Assembly (NCBI GenBank): GCA_033807695.1
Contig: CM066307.1
Coordinates: 744,001 to 808,000, forward strand
Source of the DNA: Daedaleopsis sinensis
Lineage: Eukaryota > Basidiomycota > Agaricomycetes > Polyporales > Polyporaceae
Reading direction: 5' to 3'
DNA: 64,000 bases
Under the pieces are notes generated by a model. It was not told where the DNA came from, ran no database searches, and saw nothing but the letters and a program-made list of their open reading frames with translations. The position numbers and the translations under genes were made by a program. Of the stretch, positions 13,721 through 31,598 are shown piece after piece; position 1 is the stretch's first letter; the number at the start of each line of letters is the position of its first letter.

Positions 13721-16700
13721 TCACAGCTTCGCCTTGAGCGGTGTGCCCGGGTTGACAAGCGTGGCGGCAGCGGCGGCGAGAACGGTCGTCTGGCGTTCCT
13801 TGACCTTTGTGACTGCAGAGTACGGTATGCGTTGTCAGCGCCGAAGGTGCACAGCCGAGGGAAATACGAGACGCTACTCACCGAAGACGACCTTATCGCC
13901 CTCCTTCCACATTTCGGTGACGAGCGTCTCGCCCGGGTAGACGACGCCAGCAAACCTGATACGCCAGAACAGAATGTCAGAAGGAGGTCACTCGCGTCCA
14001 ACAGCAACCGGGAGTGCCTCTCAGAGGCAGAGAGGCCGAGAGGCAGAGGGAGGATGCCATCGATTGGTCGAGAAGCGAGAAGCTACACACCGAACTTTGA
14101 TGTCCTTGAACTCTCCGAATGACTTGAGGACGTGCTTGCCAGATATGCCCATCGAGCAGAGCCCTGATAGATCGCACGCATGGTGGTCAGCATTACTGTG
14201 GCCTGTGTGGCCCGACTAGAGGGATAACTGGCAGATATTCACCGTGCAGGATCGGCTTATCGAAGCCGCCGACCGCAGCGAACTCTGGTAGGATCTGGGG
14301 CGCAGAAGGTCAGCAGACGAACGTGCGTCGCAACTATGGACGCTGTCGCTCACATGGAGAGGGTTCGAATCACCGCTCAGACTGGGGGTGTGCCACAGGG
14401 TGGTCAGGAAGGCTCTTAAGGTGGCAGAAGCAACGTGTTCCTCACCGGTACAACGCGGCCTGGATGGGGAGGGTCTTCTCCTCGACTACAGCGTCAGGTT
14501 TCCGCTTCGGAGGGGTGTTTTCTGCGGTGGCTGGTCCACGGTCTGGTGGTGTAACGAACGTTTACAATTCAAACTACGGAATTCGTGGAGATGGCGCACC
14601 TTTGCCCGTCCTCTTGCCACCAAAGCCGCCGGAGCCACGGATGAAGAATGTGGACTGGTTCTCAAAGATGACCTTGCCTGAGTTCTTGTCTTTCGTCTGC
14701 ACGACGGCGGTGACAGCGGCAGCCTTGCCCTTGTCCAGGACCTCCATGAGTCTATTTCATGACAGCTCAGTGGTGTTCCTCAATAGCATATAACAGTGCG
14801 GACATACCGAGCTTCGTTCACGAGCTCACCACTGGTCGGAATCGGCCCCTTAATGGCCAGGTACTGCTCTCCGTGGAGCAGCTTGGCCTGGAAGACCAGA
14901 TTGTGTTAGTACTCAGCAAAAACACCGCATCCCGTTACTCACAGGGTTGAAGTTCGGCAGGAAGTCCCAAGACATACCGCCGCTGGCCTCGAACTGCGGG
15001 ATGACACCAAACGTCGGCAGCGCAGCGAAATCCTCGTGGTTCTCGTATGTCCACTGCAGCTCCTGCTCTGTGGCGCCGATGCCGAGATTGTAGAGGATGA
15101 CGTCGCGTTCAGTGTAGCTAAATTCGAGAGGCTCTTGTGGCTCCTTCTTCGCATTGGCGACGACTTCTGGATCCTCGGGGTCTGCGTAGGAATCTTCAGA
15201 TTCTGACCCGCTCGCATTCTCGTCGACATTGCCAAAGTTCTCAGCGATCTAAATGATTGAACGTGAACAATTGGCCAAAAAATGTCTTATCATACAAATT
15301 TAATACTAACCTGCATGAAGGCTTCTTGTGTGCTGGCGGGGTTCGTCGCGCGGTCATCATCTGTACTGACATGTCAAAGGCTTGCTTCCCAGAACCATAG
15401 AATAGATGCTAACCGAAATCGGTGACGAGCTTCCACTTCGCAATGATGTCTTCCGGCTTGAGAGGACGGTTCACGGGGAAGCCGTGGCCGCCAGTGCGTT
15501 GCCACCTGATTTGAGCGATCCATCCACCTGCAACTTGGAACAAGCCGCCCGTGGTCTCCTCATTTGAATCGCTGCTAAGGTACGCGACCAGCGGGGCAAC
15601 ATACTCTTCCTATAATCAGGTCAGCGAACGCTCGTGCCACGGAAAGTGTAGTTTCATGAACCTTCAGAGCTTCCACGTTAGCTCCCGCCCTGGTCCAAAG
15701 GTTCAATACTCGTGCAGGTTCCACTGGTTTGGTGAAATGAACGTACCGACCGAGCCCGGCTGCTGTGCCTGCGGAAGGGATGACAACGTTGGCAAGGATG
15801 TTGTACTTCTTGCCCTCGATTGCCAGAGTCTTCGTGAATCCCAAAATACCCGCCTTGACAGCGGAGTACTGGACAGCAAAAATTTGTGAGGATACGATTC
15901 CAAATGTTGGTCGGGATAGCTCACGTTGGCAAGACCAGGTAGACCGTCTACGAAGGCGAGTTAGTTACGGATCGATCTGATACCTCGCGTTCGCAACTCA
16001 CAAAGTCCAGCCTGCGAGCCCATGGTCACGATGCGACCATACTTCTGCTTGAGGAAGATGGGCCAGAGTGCCTTCGCGCACTATATATGGGTCATTAGAG
16101 AAAGCAATGACACGACCTGCTCCCCATGGAGACGAACCTTGTACGTCGCCCTGTGTCGGGTAGTTAAGCGGATGAAGCTAGACAACAGGAAGGTTCCACG
16201 TACCGGAGATGAACAGCGAGAACCTCATCCCAGTCTTTCTCTGACAACTTCTCGAATGCACTCGGCCGTGCAACGCCTGCATTCGCAACGAGGACGTGTG
16301 CACCACCGAACTTGTCTAGGGCGGTCTTCACGATGCCTTCGCCATCCTCTGCGGAGGTAACAGCTGCAACAGCCTTGCCGCCAGCTGCAGATGTGTCAGA
16401 CAACGCATATGTTCCGCAGAAACCGTTGCATACCCTTCGTGATTTCGTCCACAATAGAATGGGCTGCCTTGTCGTTCACGTCGTTCACGACAACGTTGGC
16501 ACCCAGGCGCGCATACTGGTGCGCATATGCGCGGCCAAGTCCGGAGCCCGCACCAGTGACAATCACTGTCTTGCCGTCAAACCGAACCTCTGGCGAGCCT
16601 TGAAGATTAGTAGATACTTTTGAGGATTCTGCGATCTTCGCCTGTTTTCGGATGTCAGAACATCGAAATATGCTCTCACGTTGCTGAGACCCACCTGGAT

Positions 16701-18000
16701 GTCGAAGTCGGGAAGAGTGTACGGGCTACATTATTGCACAATCCCTCTCAGTCAAGCCAAGGCACGGGCATCGAGTGAACTCACTGCTCAGGGTCGGTGT
16801 CAAAGTCTGTGATCTGCTCCCACTTCTCTTGTACCTGCAAATGACCAGGTGTCAAGATCGTTATCCCCTTCTGAATCATGGGCCTACGTACAGCTGATGG
16901 AGTGAACGTCTTGTCCGTCTTAAAGTACTGGCCCTTGCTACGTTCCCACCGAATCTCGGCAATGTAGCCAGCACCGACTTCGAATATCCGTCCGTTCGCG
17001 TCCAACCCGTCTGGATGAGTGACCGCAAGGACGAAGGGCGCGACAAACTCGGGCTGCACTGCAGTCAGCAACGGTGCACGTTATAGTGAGTGAGGATCAA
17101 TACCTTCAGGTTTGCAAGCATTTCTGGGGGCATGATAGTCTCTGTCATGGCCGAGGCAGCCATCTGCACGCGTATAAAAGCTGAGTATCGATCTCTACAT
17201 GACAGCGCGACTGACATACGGGAGCAATCGCAATGCTCTTGATGTTATGCCGGACACCCTCAGCTGCAAGTGCCTTTGTGAAGCCAATCAAGCCCATCTT
17301 GGCGGCGCTGTAGTTTGCCTGGCCAAAGTTGCCTGAATACATGGATCAACTCTCCCTCTTGCACCTGACGCGCTATGTGGAAGACATACCGTACAAACCA
17401 GCGGCACTGGCAGTGTTCACGACGCGACCGAACCCCTGCTTCTGGAAGATAGGCCACGCGGCTTTGGCACAAGAGTATGAGCCCTTCAAATGGACGGCCA
17501 TGATTTGATCCCACTCTTGGTCTGACATGTTCTTGAAGCTATTCACAGACATTCGTTGGGGAGGAAGTGCATGACAGGACATGTCGCGACTTACCCTTTG
17601 TCCCTTAGGATCCCAGCGTTGTTGATGAGAATGGTGACACCACCAAAGGTGTCCACAGCCGTCTTGATGACGGCCTCCCCATCCGTCACGGATGCCGTGT
17701 TTGCGACGGCCTTTCCTCCGGCTTCACCACCACCCTCAGAGGCTCTCTCGCGTTCACGGGATGATGTCGCGCACCTGATGTGATCTCGTCCACTACTTTC
17801 TGTGCAGTAGCCTCGCTGACATCGTTCACGACAACATTCGCGCCCCTCGACGCGAACAGCAACGAATAACTAGGTATGACATCACCGCGACGTTAGCTGG
17901 TATGTTGCGCGTAAGGCAGGGAGAATGCGCACGCTTTGCCCAGACCACCTCCTGCACCAGTGACGATGACGGTCTGACCCTTGAAAGATAGCTGCGACAT
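13721..18000 (-). CDS. fox2: Peroxisomal multifunctional beta-oxidation enzyme FOX2 (about 902 aa)
   Basis: The model has 27 exons running from the ATG at 18000 to the TGA at 13721. The protein is 902 residues by my splicing, matching the usual fungal Fox2 length. It holds two tandem short-chain dehydrogenase domains, each with a cofactor motif (TGAGGGLG near residue 14; TGAGSGLG near 310) and a catalytic YSAxK (YSAAKMG; YSAVKAG). A C-terminal hot-dog 2-enoyl-CoA hydratase 2 domain follows, with the signature [11 protein letters not shown] carrying the catalytic Asp and His. It should hydrate trans-2-enoyl-CoA and oxidise the (3R)-hydroxyacyl-CoA to 3-ketoacyl-CoA. The last three residues, AKL, are a PTS1 signal. 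One exon (16138-16150) is 13 nt. The acceptor before 17721 is AAG, chosen to keep the frame and match the second repeat. It lies head-to-tail behind the racemase gene. Confidence 0.94.
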
Positions 18001-18308
18001 GAGAGCGAGAGGTATAGAGAGCGTGTTGGAGGCTGTTGGAGGACGAACGCGGGTTATAGCGTCGATCACCGCATGTGATATTGGCCGTCCCGGATGGCAG
18101 ATACGCGCCCACGTGAATTGGCATTTCCGTGACGCGACGGAAATCGTGACTCCGAGTCGGATGTCGCGCTCAGCAGCGACCTAACCCTTGCATCGTGAAA
18201 GGTCCCCAGCACGTCGGGTATGTACCTTCGAGGCCGGCCTAAATTACACAACGTTTTAAAACGGACTGATTGCAGCACTGCAACTATCATATCCCCATCG
18301 TCTGAATT

Positions 18309-19849
18309 CTACAGCTTCGACTCCGCTGTACGACCTAGAGCCCCCTCGTCACGAAGGGCCTTCCGTTCCGCAGAGCTGACCCCAAGCTCGGACAAAATCT
18401 GTTCTGTGTGTGCTCCCCGCTCAAGGAGACCGGACCGCGACACATCAGACATTTGGTGTAGATGGGTACTCTGTGACGGCGTTCTTCCGAGGTCGGGGTG
18501 TGGGATAGGGATTGGCCCTGCCAGTGCTGTCGCTTCCTGCACAGTAAGCACGGGGACAGTGCACGCATCCGTGCCTGTGTTATCGCCCCGTCAGCTGCGA
18601 TGATACTGCTCGAGATACTGGGAGATTCGACAAACCGTGGAAGACTTTCGTCCAATAATCTCTAGGGTGCAGTTTGAACCCTCGCTCGAGGAATTCCTTC
18701 ATCCGGGGCCAGGCCTCAAGGATCTGGTGTTCCTCCGACAGCCGCCACCCGTCGTCGAGGGCGAAGTCCGTCGGGAGCGCGCCCAGGAATAGCCGAACGA
18801 AGGTCCTGAAGAACTGGCTCTCCAGACACGCGACCGTCATCCACTGCCCGTCCGCGCACGTGTACACGCCGTAGAACGGTGCGCCGCCATCGAGTCGACC
18901 GGTCGCCCTCTGCTCGCCGAAGTGAGGATATTTAAGCTGCGACAAGAGCAGAGGAAATGTGGACAGGTAACGCGCTCCGGACACCATGTCCGTGTTTACT
19001 ACCTGCCCGAGGCCACTTCTGCTTCGTTCGAACAGAGCTAGGAGAATCCCCATCGCGCACGTCAAGCCGCCACCGGCAAAGTCGGCAAGTAGGTTGAGAG
19101 GAAAGTCAGGTTTTCCCTCCCCGGGAAACATCTGGTAGGGTAAGTCAGAGCATAAGTGTGGTTCAGCGTTTCAAGCCAAACAGAGCATACCGACAGGACG
19201 CCGGTGAGGGCAAGGTAGTTGAGATCGTGGCCTGTTCTTGCCCATGAGATAGTTCCAATGTTGGATGCTGACTCACGGACCTGCCATATCCTTGTGCGGA
19301 CCTGGAGCGTATGAGTATTCGAGACGCACGTCGGATCGAGTGCTACCTCACCTGTGCGAGGAAATCCTACCAATCGAGCGTATACTAGTCTCTTATTGGC
19401 TCCCTTCTGAGCTGTCTTCTCGTCGCCAAAGAAGATCTCGGGGCCGAGACGCAGACGTTCCATGACCCCGGGTCTGAACGGGTCGATCAGCACATCCGCC
19501 TGTTCAACGAGCTTCCGCACGACTGCGTATCCGCTGCGTGTCTGTGTCGGCGAGTGGCATTAACAAAGGGTGCAGTGACAGAGCGCAGAGCTACCTTGGG
19601 GTCAATAGCAATGGATCGCTTGCCTCTGGCAAGCACATCCGCTCCGGTTACTCCTGGAGGACTGGGACGGTCCACGCGGACAACGTCCGCACCGAAATCG
19701 GCGAGAATCATACCAGCCATGGGCCCTGGTGCGAGGCCTGCAAACTGCCTTTCGATGAGAAACAGACTGGGACGCGTGATAGAGTTCAGCTATCTTACCT
19801 CGACGACCTTGATCCCCGTTAGAGGTAGGTGAGCCTTAGATTCCGCCAT
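18309..19849 (-). CDS. AMACR: Alpha-methylacyl-CoA racemase, CoA-transferase family III (about 404 aa)
   Basis: Seven exons join: 19849-19799, 19744-19595, 19541-19352, 19301-19281, 19231-19191, 19131-18636 and 18574-18309. The start reads [20 protein letters not shown], then [19 protein letters not shown], the family N-terminus. The catalytic pair of this racemase family is visible: His in [12 protein letters not shown] (near residue 139) and Asp in LLADFAGGG (near 169). Later [14 protein letters not shown] matches the family's conserved TDACVTPVL-type segment. It should interconvert 2R- and 2S-methylacyl-CoA so that methyl-branched acyl-CoAs can enter beta-oxidation. The C-terminal tripeptide is SKL, the canonical PTS1. 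Exon 4 is 21 nt. The gene ends 309 bases before the FOX2 start on the same strand. Other family III CoA transferases are less likely because the PTS1 and His/Asp pair fit a racemase. Confidence 0.92.
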
Positions 19850-25525
<5,676 letters not shown>

Positions 25526-25574
25526 ACCCACGAATGATGGGGCACGGTGGGACAGCGAGGGCCTTTGGGGAGGA

Positions 25575-25580
25575 CTTATA
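25575..25580 (-). promoter_or_regulatory. TATA-like box of the ABC transporter gene
   Basis: On the minus strand the sequence reads CTATAAG about 50-55 bases upstream of the ATG at 25525, a reasonable core-promoter spacing for a short leader. Pattern-based only. Confidence 0.45.
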
Positions 25581-25695
25581 GCGCGGGTTGTAGCTGCTAA
25601 GCTAGCCGGCGACGAGTCAAAAGCTGAGCCACGCTGGCTGCGTATCTATCCCAAGCCTCGGCCCGCAGATACACTGACCCACCGAGTTCCCAAAG

Positions 25696-26061
25696 ATGAC
25701 ACACCCCACCTCGGCATCCGGCGCTTACTCGGTCTCCAGGCGGAGGACATACCCGACGCCCGTCATCAGATCCACTTCAAATCCTTTGATCCGTTCCTTC
25801 GACTTGTGGTCTTCCGACAGTGGTACTCCGACAGCGGTTCATGCATATGCATATGTTCTCCACCCGCAGAGCACCGTACATGCTGGACATATCGCGAAAA
25901 GTGGCTTGAAGCTGACTGAGGACCACCTGGTAGAATTATATTCGCTATCTTTGGTCCAGCGCCACGACGACTCGTGCCTGTGCAACAATTATCCGACTGT
26001 CCGAGACACCCTATTGATTATAGACACCATAAGGCTGCAGAGGTCTGGCCATAACGGGTGA
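25696..26061 (+). CDS. Possible small gene, unrecognised (121 aa)
   Basis: One open frame reads MTHPTSASGAYSVSRRRTYP and runs 121 codons. It is Ser/Thr-rich at first and ends in a mixed, fairly normal composition. It lies between the start of the ABC transporter (25525, -) and the stop of the helicase (26447, -), and is divergent from the transporter. I recognise no domain, and a GC-rich fungal genome produces open frames of this size by chance. It may instead be leader or promoter sequence. Confidence 0.25.
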   Translation: MTHPTSASGAYSVSRRRTYPTPVIRSTSNPLIRSFDLWSSDSGTPTAVHAYAYVLHPQSTVHAGHIAKSGLKLTEDHLVELYSLSLVQRHDDSCLCNNYPTVRDTLLIIDTIRLQRSGHNG

Positions 26062-26446
26062 CAAAACAGAGCGATACACACCGCAGACGGCAGCCCTTGT
26101 GATCTCGAGAGGGTGTTAGCTCAGTCAGCTAGCTCGAATCCACTGTGAGACCGTCAAGACAGACATACGAGTCACGTCGGATGTACATGTAAGTCGTGGT
26201 CCGGAAGATATTATCGGAATGCACCCGAGGCCTGCGCACTCTGGAAGCTCCTAAGTAAGTACCTGTAAAATACTTGAGGTTTCGTCCCCGGATGCAGTCT
26301 GGGATACAGTCAGGGTGCAGTCAGGTGGCGCGCATCAGCGCCTATGAGCGCGCATGTCCGAGTTTGGAAAATTCATGAATTTGAGTACCCGCCAGGTCAA
26401 GCGCTGGGGGGACCATCATCCGTGCTGACACACGTCGAGAACGTCA

Positions 26447-29103
26447 TCAACCTGTTCGAGCGTACACCTCCTTTAGACGACCCAGCGCAACCTGAGCAGA
26501 GGAGAGCCACGAGTCAATGAAGAACGTCATGACTGCAAAGGCCCTCACTTACCTCATACGCGGATGTCAGCGTGGTGAGGTCGCCGTCCCCAACCCTCAG
26601 CCGTTTCACCTTCTCCATGTGGTCGGCCTCTTTGAGCATCATTTTGAAATACCGCGCCTGGGGAACCCCGGTCAGCTCGGGAGCCCGGATGCATAATGCG
26701 ACATCGGGAAAGGACGCTACCCACCTCCTGCTCCTCGACGAGCGTCCACGCGTCGCCGGCACGACCAGCCCTGGCCGTGCGGCCCACACGGTGCACGTAT
26801 TTCCGGAAGTCGACAGGCACATCGTAGCTGACGACGTGGGAGACGTGGCTGATGTCGATGCCGCGCGAGATGAGATCCGAGCATACGAGTCTGACGGCAA
26901 TACTGCGTCAGAGACTGCACGTAGCCGGCCGCGCGCTGTGGGTCACGTACATATGGATCTCCTGGTTTCTGAACTGCTCTAGGATCGACTTGCGCTCCGC
27001 CGGGGCAAGGTCGCTCGAGTACGCGCGGGCGACGACGGGCGTGCCTTCTCCTTGGCCGTGGGAGCCCTGGAACGCCGCCTCGAAGAACTCGAAGAGCCGC
27101 ACGAGCCGCGTGGCGGACTCGGCGGACTTGGTGAACACGAGCGCGTTCGTGACGTTCCGTGCGTGCACGAGATGGAACAGCATGAGAGGCTTCACCGACG
27201 ACTCGCACACGACCATGTGCTCCTGTGCCGGACGCTCAGTGCGAGTATTCCAGGCGGACACGCAGCATCACGAGACGTACCGTCAGCGTCGCGGGCATCG
27301 TGAACTTCTCCATGACGAAGTCCAGCACGCCCTCCTCCTTGGTCCCCGTAGCACCCCCGGTCTTCGGGCCCTGAACTACGATGTATTTAGGCTGCCGCAG
27401 CCCGAGGGCGGATATTCTCGCTGGGTCTCGGGTGAGCGTCGCGGAGAAGAGCAGCTTTTGGCAGGAAGACTCCTTCTGGTCGTCGAAGTCGGTTCGCACA
27501 TACGATGCATCCCGCAGCAGGTGGAGGAATGCAGGGGCAAGTGCGTCTGGGTAACGAACGCGCTCGGGATGGCCGGTCGTTTCGGTGGCACGATGAACGC
27601 TGGGATCGTCCGATGGTCGTGGAGGACGAGTGGCTGCGAGAACCTGCGCCAGCCAATCTTGGAAAGACTGCGCTAGGAGACGATCCGCTTCGTCGATGAC
27701 CTATACGGCTTTCAGTTCTGCATTTGCGGGATAGCACACGATTGCGACCCACAAGAAACCGCAGATGCTGCAGTGAAAAGTTTGGCGTTCCATTGAGATG
27801 GTCAATTAATCGCCCCGGGGTGCAGATCAGGATGTCGACTTTACTGGAGCCGCCCTGTAGCCTGATCAGACACGGTGAGCTATAGGGCCATGCTAGATTT
27901 TTAGTTAGGATACTGACTCTGTACCACGCTCTGCGACTAATTGGGCCTGTTCGTGCGCGAAGGAGTGTTGACCAGTGGCAGTGCCGATCTAGCACAAGAT
28001 GTAAGTTATCGGGCCTCGGATTGTAGATCTCTTGAATCGAACCTTCAATCCGCGCCCCTTGGCCAGTGCCTCGAAAGTCTCTCGTACTTGAGTCACGAGA
28101 TCACGCGTTGGGAGCACGATGAGAGCTCGTAATCGCGTAACGACGCGTGGCGAGAGCACCTGTCATGGGCATGTGAAGCACTGTATTCGGATGAGACTAT
28201 CGCGAGAACACGCACCTCGATGATTGGCAAGACATAAGCCAAGGTCTTACCGCTTCCTGTAGGAGCAGAGACACAGAGGTCTTCTGGTGGGTCGTAAGGT
28301 CTGTATAGCGACCTGGACACAGGCGCAGAGAGCAGTAACGGCACGACAGCCGTCTGTACTATTACACCGGCAGCGTAAGCTACACATGAGTAGATTTACA
28401 GACAGCGGAGACAGACCAGCGAAGAGCTCCGTAATCCCGAGATCCTGCAACCTCTTTCTCATCTTTTCGCTCAGCCCCGTCTTCTCATGTTGTGTGTCTT
28501 GCGTAGTTCCAAGCGGCAAGGTAGTAGCAGGGTCGACGACCTCAGCCTCAATCAGCGCCTTGTCGAGTCCCTGCAGCGCAAGGACAGATTTTGATGGGGC
28601 CTCAGGTCTTCGTGGTTGAGGGAAAGCAGGGAGCGCAGCGGGGGGAGTTGGGGATCTTCTGCGAGGCGCCTCGAGAGGTTCCGTGACCTCTTCCTCGTCT
28701 ACACTCGGCACGAGGTGGGTGCTGGCCTTGTCGTTGTCCAGCTTCCGCCGTTTCTTCGGCCGGTCATCATGTTGTAGCGTCTGTGCACGCTTCGGAGAGC
28801 CAGACGGAGCGACAACCTCTTCCTCCTCCTGCTCGTCCCCCTCTTCTCCGCTCTCGGTCCCACTAGAATCGGACTCGCCTGACGTAGATCCATCTCCGCG
28901 GGTCTTCACTGGTTCCTGAGGCTCCGTGCCATTTGCGTTATTGACGACGACTACCTTACGCTTCTTCCGTCGGTCCTTCTTCGCTTTTAGGTATCTCTTC
29001 TTTGCCTTGGTTTTCGACTGCAATAGATGAGCGCTGGTATGTCGAAGGGGAAAGGTGAGGCACGAACCTTCGGCCCCTGTTCTACCGATGCCGCTTCGGC
29101 CAT
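26447..29103 (-). CDS. dbp6: DEAD-box ATP-dependent RNA helicase, DBP6/DDX51-like (about 694 aa)
   Basis: Eleven exons join: 29103-29068, 29017-28417, 28358-28216, 28159-28043, 27988-27918, 27861-27753, 27700-27281, 27222-26951, 26890-26725, 26657-26553 and 26491-26447. Residues 13-210 are low-complexity: a Lys/Arg-rich nuclear/nucleolar-type start, then acidic runs. Helicase motifs follow in order: I (APTGSGKT), Ia ([10 protein letters not shown]), Ib (TPGRL), II (VIDEAD near 360), III (SAT), IV-V (SRGIDISHV) and VI ([10 protein letters not shown]). A 60-residue insertion sits between motifs II and III, as in DDX51/Dbp6. Yeast Dbp6 acts early in 60S ribosomal subunit assembly in the nucleolus, the likely role here. 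The donor GTGGGT at 27752 was chosen because only it gives an intact VIDEAD. Confidence 0.92.
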
Positions 29104-31598
29104 CGTTTCGAGGGTTTTGCTACCACTGGTATATGGGCACGACCTTTACAGCTGATGGCGGCGAGGAGGAATATTTGCGAGGTGGACGCAGATCTAAGCT
29201 TCCGTTGAAGCGACACAAAAGCGACAGACCAAATTGAGCCAAAATGTTGTTCGATCCGGACCGTGGGAGCCGCTACTTGCCTCCAAGGCACTAAGCGCCT
29301 GAGGCAACTCTGCCGTTCACTACATACCTCTCGCCTTCATCGAAGTCTGCTGCATCCCATGATCCAATTGGTCATCCTAGCTATCCATTGCAGCTCTGCG
29401 CTACTGGTCAAGAAGTGCTAGTAACACCGGGTTACCTCCAAGTTCCACGGCGCATGGCAGTCTGGATAACACTAGCACCATGTCAGAAGGCACATACGAA
29501 TTTCTCATGATGTCAACTATGAAGCTACAGAGGTGAGTACTGGCGTCTCGGTGCTTCACTAGTACCACGGAGACTGCGATCGGAGTCAGCTGCGCGATGC
29601 ATCTTTGAACAAGTGATGCACCGGAGATAGGACTAGGATCCTTACTGATGTCACTCATTTCGAGGTTCGATTTCAAGGCCAAGCCTCGCTCTGCAGGCTC
29701 TACTTACATGTCGTTCGTCTGCTCCAGGACGTCCGGAGCTCCAATGTGCTACTATCGGTCTCTATATATCGGCCGTTCGTCCGGTGGTACGCAATCATAC
29801 GTAGTGAGTAAGGAATCGATGTGCACGTGCGTCCGGGTGCAAAGTCCTCTATGCCTAACAGCTTGCTGACCGTACCGGTATCGCCGCAGGATGGCCTCGC
29901 ATCTCCGAAGCTGCATTGATGATCGTCTCGAAACACGGAACCCTATTGGGGTCGGCCATCGATGTCGGAATCGTCCCCGGGTTTCGCACACTGCACTTCC
30001 ACTGATCCGTCGATGATATGTCGCGTGCATTGCTCTTGTCCCGCTGTGACGTCTACCACGGCCACCGAACGCTGTTGTCAAGACTCAGCCTTATCCATCG
30101 TCCACAGCGGCATAATTCCGGGTATGTTCCTGCATGTCCACGATATGATTGAAAGCGACCTCCGCTCATATTCACGACTCGTCGGCTGGTGTCAGACGAC
30201 AGGTCTTGACCGGCAACGCTGCCGTGCTCGTGTCACCGGACCTTGCGAAGGCCGACCTCAGCGAGATGTTGCGGCCAGCGTCCGTACCTTCTTATCGGGA
30301 TGCCATCTACGGCAGCTCTGGCAGCAAACATCTCCGCCATCTGGAAACCGTATCTCGCCGCACTAGCGGTACTTCATAGAAGGAAAAGGAAACCGCGCGG
30401 CTGGCAGGCGGTCACCGCGTCTGTGTATATTGTCTTCTCTCGTGACGATACATCCAATGCTGGCGCCATGACTTGCCACTTGTGTCCTTGTGGACATACT
30501 GCAAGGGCGCCTTGGATCCCTATAAGAGGGTTGGAGTTGCCCCGATATCGTATCTTTACCACTTCTTCCCCTGTCTTACCTGTCGAGCCGGACGGTGAGC
30601 GCGACCAGTCCATACTTGTCAACCTCGGACAGCCCCTCTTTCCCTTTTTCGCTCGTCTCTATCCAGACATGTGCTTTGAAGAATGGTCAGTTCCGTTCCA
30701 TCGAAGCCGATCCATTCTTATGTTCTACCCCTTGCATCTTAGCTGTGGCAACCAGCACCGAGGATGCCCGGTAACGGCTGACCTACTCTGCCACTGCGCA
30801 GCACGCTGACATGCCCGTCTGTGCGCCGTCCAGCACTTCGTGATCTTGTACTACTCTGGCGAGAAGTGGGACTGCGGCTCGCCGAACTGTGGCCTGAGCG
30901 CCGCGCACGCACACCCGAACGCGCGTACCTGCCCGTGTCCGAAGGTGCGCTCACACCATGCGGTAGCCGCTGACACAACCTTGCTGATTTCGAGGACGCC
31001 TTATAGACCTACCGCGAGAGGAGGAAGGTCTTAAACCTGATCCAGGAACCGTGTGACGGATGCAAGGAAGCGGCCTTGGCTGCTCGTGTCCGCCGTCGAT
31101 CGTGATATTTACTTGTGCTCTGCTAATCATCCACGCTGTATATCTCCGTCATTGCTGTCTGTACCACCATCCGTCTGGAATATTGCATCATATCACTGTA
31201 CGCAACTCGAATAGCGGGCGCGCGAACGACTGCACACTGTTCGTCGGACAAGAACACCTGTCTCATTTAAAATCACAGGGCTGACCGCGAGGGTTTCGGA
31301 TATCGCATAACTAACTCCTGCAGTCAAGTGACGGGCACCAGGGACAGAACCTGCCGCTCACAGGTCGTGATTTGGAACCCGACACGCGCCTAAGGCACTT
31401 CTCGTCTTCTCAACATGTACTAGGGCCGTTCGCGGCACCAAACACGACGCAAACACGATGTAGATTGGGGAGCCTGCGGCAGGCACATGCCCTCCGTCTC
31501 GGAAAGATCACTGACGAATAAATGGGATGAGAAACATGCGCCCGCGAGCAAGAACAAGACGAACCCGCGATCGCGCGCGAAGCACGCCGTGCGGAGGG
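29104..31598. other. 2.5 kb interval with possible coding relics
   Basis: This lies between the helicase start and the XLF stop. No complete gene was found. On the plus strand two stretches look protein-like: about 30560-30700 (QPLFPFFARLYPDMCFEEW) and 30838-30960, a Cys/His-rich piece (SPNCGLSAAHAHPNARTCP). They are in different frames with no splice pair I trust, so they could be exons of an unrecognised gene or a decayed copy. Several minus-strand frames seem to be noise. Confidence 0.4.

Noticed and set aside
26852..27676. 274-codon plus-strand frame
   Set aside because: Antisense to the helicase core.
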